From assembly GCA_932182025.1 (NCBI GenBank), contig CAKNXK010000010.1:186001-250000 (forward strand): DNA of 64,000 nt. The letters are read 5' to 3'. Of the stretch, positions 60,148 through 64,000 are shown one piece after another; position 1 is the stretch's first letter, and the number at the start of each line of letters is the position of its first letter. A program made the translations under genes and the position numbers. The notes beneath the pieces are model-generated. The model made no database searches, was not told where the DNA came from, and saw only the letters and a program-made list of their open reading frames with translations. This DNA comes from an uncultured Candidatus Melainabacteria bacterium (GTDB lineage Bacteria > Cyanobacteriota > Vampirovibrionia > Gastranaerophilales > Gastranaerophilaceae).

Positions 60148-60213
60148 TTTGTTTTACCTCCATTTTATACTTTTTGAACCTTTTATGCCTTTATTCCTTA
60201 TGTGGATAGGTTT

Positions 60214-60522
60214 TTATAAAAGTCTATCATTGGATTTATTGATGCTTTTATGCTCCTTTTTAAGATAATTACTAGTATTAAATCCTAAATATGTAAATAT
60301 ATAATCTAAAGTCTTATAATCACCTGTAACAGCATTATTTATATTGAAGAAATTAGGAATATTGTATTTATTATTCCCTATGAGTAAAAGTCGTTTTTTT
60401 ATATCGATTTCATAACGATTTATAACAACATAGTCTTTTATAATACTTGTATGAACTTCTGATATTATTTTAGGTGTATTTTTTATTATTTCATCAAATT
60501 TATCTAAAATATCGTTAATCAT
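60214..60522 (-). CDS. hypothetical protein
   Basis: 102 residues; N-terminal helix, then a beta-rich part (KRLLLIGNNKYNIPNFFNIN). No family recognised. Very AT-rich, like its neighbours. Lies between the primase and the DUF5681 gene on the same strand. The 106-bp gap to the primase shows no gene. Confidence 0.5.
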   Translation of the reverse strand: MINDILDKFDEIIKNTPKIISEVHTSIIKDYVVINRYEIDIKKRLLLIGNNKYNIPNFFNINNAVTGDYKTLDYIFTYLGFNTSNYLKKEHKSINKSNDRLL

Positions 60523-60627
60523 TTTGCTTTCCTAAAGGTTTATAAAGTAGTAATAGTGTTTTATATGTACCTTGTTAAATTGTTTGTTATTACAAGTTTC
60601 TATTTTTAAAAGGTATAAAAAGTATAT

Positions 60628-62682
60628 TTATTCATAAAAAATAAATTTATAACCTCTTGTACCGCTTCTGCAAATTCTTCCATAACCTTTACTTGCAAGA
60701 TTTTCAAGCGTTATTTTCGCCATTTCATGCGATTTAAAACGACTAATATTTTTCTTATATAGTTCAGTTGGGGAAATAGTTTTTATATTTTTTATTCTTA
60801 ACAGCTCTAAAGTATAATTTTCAAGCGGATTTATAGTAATTCTTTCATTCGAAAGTTTATGAAAACAATAAATAAAATACTTACTCAATTTTATTGCATT
60901 ATTAAGTGTATTTATAGAGATTTCATCTTTTTCTATATTGTCAATACAATGTAAAACTAATGAAAATCTTGCTACATAACTTATTTGTTTTGACATATAA
61001 CTAGCCATTAAATCAGAAATATTATTAGATTTTTTATTATTAGACACTGTTTTAAAAAATGTTTTAAATTGAATAAGTGCATTTTCTTCAAACTTATACC
61101 CTTTAGGAATGTTGTTAATTTTATATTTAAAAATTTTTTCACAACAATTTTTTAGTGCTGAAATGTCATATTGTTCTTTAAAATCCGGTAATATTCCTGT
61201 TTCTTCATAATCTGTACAACAAAATAACCAGCGTTCAAGCATTCCGTCTGTACTCTCTATGCCTTTTTTAAACAATGTTTCATCAAGAACTTTTGGCTGG
61301 ATACCACCAATAATATTATGACTTGCTTCGACTATAAAATCTTCATCAGACCCTTTTCTTATTATATTTTGTCTATCCTTATTCCATGCCTGTAAAAAAT
61401 ACTCTTTATCATTTCCTCCTGTACTTTTATATTGATTAAAACTTTTAAACAAATGGGCTAGTTCGTCAGTAAAAATTCCAATTCCCAGCATAATATCTTT
61501 ATTGGAATTAATAGCCATACATAAAGCCTCTACTGTTGCATTTTGTGTTGTAATACGAGGTTTTAAAGGTTTTCTTGGCTCTTTTGGTATTTCTGCATTC
61601 TTTCCTTGTTTTATAAACTGTTTGTATGCCTCTAACTCCGCTTTATATTTAATATAATCTTTTTTATACTGTTCTAATTCTATTTCATATTTTTCAAGTA
61701 GCATTGCCTCAAAATTATCTAAAATTTTTTTGCCTATTTTCAGGCATGGTGTCTTTTTTTGTGATGGGTTACCAACTAATGCAAGCCACAAAATAGGGTG
61801 TTCTATAAAGTTACTTGCCGGATTAGCATTTATATAAAATCTATAATCCATTAACATGCTTACAATTACTATAAATACACAACCAATATACTCTAATGGA
61901 GCGTCAAGCCTTTTATGTAAATCAATTATAAGATTTGTTATATTTTCAGGAAAAATATCAATAGGAAAATTCATATTTATATCAATTTTGTCAGATAATA
62001 TATTTTGAATTTTGCCTAAATTGAGTACTTCGGCATTATTTAGTAAATTTTGAAATTTATTTTTATCGTATTTTATTAAATAGTCATCAAGTCCAATTTT
62101 ATCATCATTTTCAGGTAACTTTATTATTTTTACGATAGCTTTTTTCTCTGCAATTAAATAGGCTGAAAAATGATATAATGCTTGTTTTACTTGGTGTTTA
62201 GACCACATGTCATTGTCATAACATAAATAAATAGTTTTATTTTTTAAATCTAAATTTGCTATATCAGGTATAATATCTGCATTAGTTTCAGTTTCATCAT
62301 CTTTAGGTGTCTTTTTCCAAGCCCACACCCCTGAAAGAGCAAGGCAATTAAAACCCTCTTGAACGGCTTTTATTGCTTTCTTTTCCCCCTCTGTAATAAT
62401 TATATATTCATTCCTATTACTTATAATATTTGGGCTTAATGCAAGCGGTCTAAATAATTTTGAACATAACTCTTTTGGTTTTATATATTTTTTATCTTCA
62501 ATAGGATTTTTCAGCCTCATATTGTAATAATCAGTAGGTTTATTGTCATATAATTCAGGATATTTTAATTTCCAATAATCAGGCATGTCTATTAAATAAC
62601 CATTTTTTATATATTCATTTAGGGTTAAATCTGATATACCACTTTTTTTAAAATCATTTTTTGTGAAATTTTGTATTATCAT
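60628..62682 (-). CDS. primase/helicase of a mobile element (Toprim-like DUF3854 plus DUF3987)
   Basis: 684 residues from the ATG behind GAAAGGAAAC. Residues about 85-220 hold the Toprim-like domain (IITEGEKKAIKAVQEGFNCL, with Glu, and LCYDNDMWS with Asp-x-Asp). The DUF3987 ATPase/helicase part follows from about 270; its Walker A-like loop is GNPSQKKTP, where family members usually have GxPSxGKS. IGIFTDELAHLFKSFNQYK is the Walker B region. It drives replication of plasmids, satellites or integrative elements. Confidence 0.85.
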   Translation of the reverse strand: MIIQNFTKNDFKKSGISDLTLNEYIKNGYLIDMPDYWKLKYPELYDNKPTDYYNMRLKNPIEDKKYIKPKELCSKLFRPLALSPNIISNRNEYIIITEGEKKAIKAVQEGFNCLALSGVWAWKKTPKDDETETNADIIPDIANLDLKNKTIYLCYDNDMWSKHQVKQALYHFSAYLIAEKKAIVKIIKLPENDDKIGLDDYLIKYDKNKFQNLLNNAEVLNLGKIQNILSDKIDINMNFPIDIFPENITNLIIDLHKRLDAPLEYIGCVFIVIVSMLMDYRFYINANPASNFIEHPILWLALVGNPSQKKTPCLKIGKKILDNFEAMLLEKYEIELEQYKKDYIKYKAELEAYKQFIKQGKNAEIPKEPRKPLKPRITTQNATVEALCMAINSNKDIMLGIGIFTDELAHLFKSFNQYKSTGGNDKEYFLQAWNKDRQNIIRKGSDEDFIVEASHNIIGGIQPKVLDETLFKKGIESTDGMLERWLFCCTDYEETGILPDFKEQYDISALKNCCEKIFKYKINNIPKGYKFEENALIQFKTFFKTVSNNKKSNNISDLMASYMSKQISYVARFSLVLHCIDNIEKDEISINTLNNAIKLSKYFIYCFHKLSNERITINPLENYTLELLRIKNIKTISPTELYKKNISRFKSHEMAKITLENLASKGYGRICRSGTRGYKFIFYE

Positions 62683-62824
62683 TGCTTGTTTCCTTTCTAG
62701 TTTTATGTGCTTCACTAACCAAAAACAACTCATATTCAGCCCTATGAGTATCGATATAGGACTGAATATCCGAATATATTAAGAGAGCAATCTCTTTTGC
62801 TTGATTTTGGCTAATAACAAACAC
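62654..62824 (-). CDS. small hypothetical protein upstream of the primase
   Basis: 56 residues from a GTG that overlaps the end of the next upstream gene; ISQNQAKEIALLIYSDIQSY then IDTHRAEYELFLVSEAHK. Such short helical proteins are common just before DUF3987 primases. It overlaps the primase start by 29 bases, consistent with coupled translation. Confidence 0.5.
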   Translation of the reverse strand: MFVISQNQAKEIALLIYSDIQSYIDTHRAEYELFLVSEAHKTRKETSNDNTKFHKK

Positions 62825-62828
62825 TTGA

Positions 62829-63008
62829 TTACTTCTCTATGCTTAAATTTTCTATAATATTTAGAATTTGTTGTTTTTCATATAAAGGTAATTCGTATCT
62901 TAATTTCCTGCTGAAATTTCCATCACAAATTCCCAGTTTATTAGCGATTTGCCAAAGTTTAACCCCTTTTGATTTGGCTAATTCTTTAATGTCTTTGTTT
63001 GGTGTCAT
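62829..63008 (-). CDS. small HTH DNA-binding protein (Xis-like position)
   Basis: 59 residues after AGGAGG. KELAKSKGVKLWQIANKLGI, then CDGNFSRKLRYELP, is a compact helix-turn-helix found in many Gram-positive-type integrative elements as first gene of the replication operon. Could regulate or serve in excision. Divergent from the XRE regulator at 63198. Confidence 0.75.
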   Translation of the reverse strand: MTPNKDIKELAKSKGVKLWQIANKLGICDGNFSRKLRYELPLYEKQQILNIIENLSIEK

Positions 63009-63027
63009 TTATACCTCCTATTTGTTA

Positions 63028-63056
63028 TTGACAACATAAAAATTTAGTGTTAATTT
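63028..63056 (+). promoter_or_regulatory. promoter for the XRE repressor/recombinase operon
   Basis: TTGACA (63028-63033) and TAATTT (63051-63056), 17 bp apart, between divergent genes. A second TATAAT-like region lies near 63090. The intergenic gap probably holds repressor operators. Confidence 0.5.
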
Positions 63057-63197
63057 ATAAACATAATTTATTGATGTTGTTGTTTTATAATTATAATAGT
63101 AGTTGGAAAGCCTTTATGCAATGAGTTGGCGAGTATGAAACAACAATTAAACACCGAAAGAATTTTTTGTAATTTAATAAGCAACAAGGGAATAAAA

Positions 63198-63881
63198 ATG
63201 AGCAAAAAGAAAAAAGAAAGTTTTAGCAAATCCGAAATAGCACTTATAAGTAAACGTTTTGCAGATGCAAGAAAGCAAAAGAGTAGAGAATTATACAAAT
63301 CTGATAGTGCATTGAGTTATCGGGAATTGGCAAAAATTCTTGATATTGGCAGCCATTCTACTATTCAAAAGATAGAAAAAGGAACTCAAGAACCATCTTA
63401 TGAAGTCATAAAAGCATATATAAATGAGTTTGGAGGTTCTTATAACTATTGGTTAGGTCAAGATGTTTGTAAAGAACTGGAAAATCAAGAAATTCAGTCA
63501 AAAATATGCTTATCAGAAAAAGCTATTGATGTTTTAAAAACATATAAAAGTAAACCAGGAATAATATTGGTAAAAAGAAATAAATTGCTAGCATTGAATT
63601 ATATTATTGAAAACATGGACAATAGTGATTTTCTTGAAAACATGCGTAAATATTTATTTTACGATAATTTTACTTTTGTATTTAATATAAACAATCCGTC
63701 TAGTGATATAGTAGAAACCACTAAAGTTATTGATATTACTTCTAATTATCAAAATTTTTGTTCGTCTTTTAAATTTAACGCCTCTGAAATTCCTAAAATA
63801 TATCTTTCAAAAATAATGGAAAATATTACTGGCATGAGAGCAGAAATAGAAAAAGATAATAACACAAAGGAAAACGAGTAA
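63198..63881 (+). CDS. XRE-family repressor of the second element
   Basis: 227 residues from the ATG preceded by AAGGGAAT; in-frame ATGs at 63126 or 63135 would lengthen it. Helix-turn-helix near 35-90 (SYRELAKILDIGSHSTIQKI, EKGTQEPSYEVIKAYINEFG). The C-terminal 120 residues are of unknown fold and contain no Ser-Lys peptidase dyad that I can see. Its stop overlaps the recombinase ATG, so repressor and recombinase are one operon. Confidence 0.75.
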   Translation: MSKKKKESFSKSEIALISKRFADARKQKSRELYKSDSALSYRELAKILDIGSHSTIQKIEKGTQEPSYEVIKAYINEFGGSYNYWLGQDVCKELENQEIQSKICLSEKAIDVLKTYKSKPGIILVKRNKLLALNYIIENMDNSDFLENMRKYLFYDNFTFVFNINNPSSDIVETTKVIDITSNYQNFCSSFKFNASEIPKIYLSKIMENITGMRAEIEKDNNTKENE

Positions 63882-64000
63882 TGAATATAGTTATTTATGC
63901 AAGATTTTCAAGCCATTCACAGACAGAACAGTCAATAGAGGGTCAGTTGAAAGTCTGCTACGAATACGCAGAACGCAATGACATGACTGTTATTCAAGAA
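63881..64000 (+). CDS. second large serine recombinase, 5' part only
   Basis: The first 40 residues before the window ends. NIVIYARFSSHSQTEQSIEG carries the nucleophile Ser9/10 region and QSIEGQL of serine recombinases. It is not a copy of the prophage integrase. Whether it is full length cannot be judged here. Confidence 0.85.
   Translation, partial: MNIVIYARFSSHSQTEQSIEGQLKVCYEYAERNDMTVIQE

Larger units (their letters stand above)
59746..64000. mobile_element. left part of a second integrative element or satellite
   Basis: Recombinase, XRE repressor, divergent small DNA-binding protein, primase/helicase and DUF5681 protein form a compact replication-integration module without capsid or conjugation genes in view. 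It may extend left to about 54.2 kb with the defence-type cargo. The other end is outside the window, so type and limits are unsure. Confidence 0.5.

Overview
The window comes from a low-GC, flagellated bacterium. The left 10.7 kb is ordinary chromosome: a convergent tail of two small genes, then on the minus strand the flagellar block fliF-fliG-fliH-fliI, a phosphopantetheinyl transferase, an exported protein, a NIF3-family protein and coaBC; on the plus strand a ribbon-helix-helix regulator, a methionine gamma-lyase-like PLP enzyme, a small membrane protein and tRNA-Ala(UGC). This gene content, codon use and compact overlapping starts would fit a gut Vampirovibrionia/Melainabacteria (Gastranaerophilales) genome, but that placement is inference from gene content only.

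From 10712 to about 54134 lies a complete-looking 43.4 kb lambda-like siphoprophage. It is integrated into the 3' end of the tRNA-Ala gene by a large serine integrase whose reading frame runs into the tRNA. The proposed attachment core is CTCCA (10707-10711 and 54130-54134). At the right end the core is followed by CCA and a terminator, which look like the displaced natural end of the tRNA gene. Layout: lysogeny module on the minus strand (integrase, an exported protein, ImmA-like metalloprotease, CI-like repressor); a divergent operator and Cro-like gene; early genes (SMC-like ATPase, RecT, PD-(D/E)XK nuclease, replication organiser, DnaC-like loader, methylase-like protein, radical SAM enzyme, VRR-NUC nuclease, ASCH protein and many small proteins); terminase, gpW, portal, a protease/capsid fusion, decoration protein, tail genes with a -1 frameshift in the tail chaperone, tape measure, tail tip and hub genes; then receptor-binding genes and lysis genes.

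The most striking system is a diversity-generating retroelement at the end of the tail genes (47314-50721). A C-type-lectin-like tail protein ends in a 112-bp variable repeat (VR). A downstream 112-bp template repeat (TR) differs from it at 11 positions, every one an adenine in the template, followed by a reverse transcriptase. Unusual points are a second, diverged TR-like cassette placed exactly 155 bp upstream with the same TATAAT spacing, a reverse transcriptase active-site motif YVDN in place of YxDD, no visible Avd gene, and paired hairpins directly after the VR.

The prophage also carries visible decay or recoding: the last 49 codons of a cytosine-5 DNA methyltransferase, a frameshifted small gene before it, and a small Cys-rich gene interrupted by an in-frame TGA. 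A 52-bp linker segment is shared between RecT and a gene 10 kb away.

Right of the prophage (54.2-64 kb) the DNA is still more AT-rich. It holds an HNH-type protein, a divergent XRE regulator, a TRL-family and an ankyrin exported protein, and a protein with an HsdR-like N-terminal domain. Then comes a second element-like module: DUF5681 protein, primase/helicase with Toprim-like and DUF3987 domains, small DNA-binding proteins, an XRE repressor and the start of a second large serine recombinase that runs off the window.
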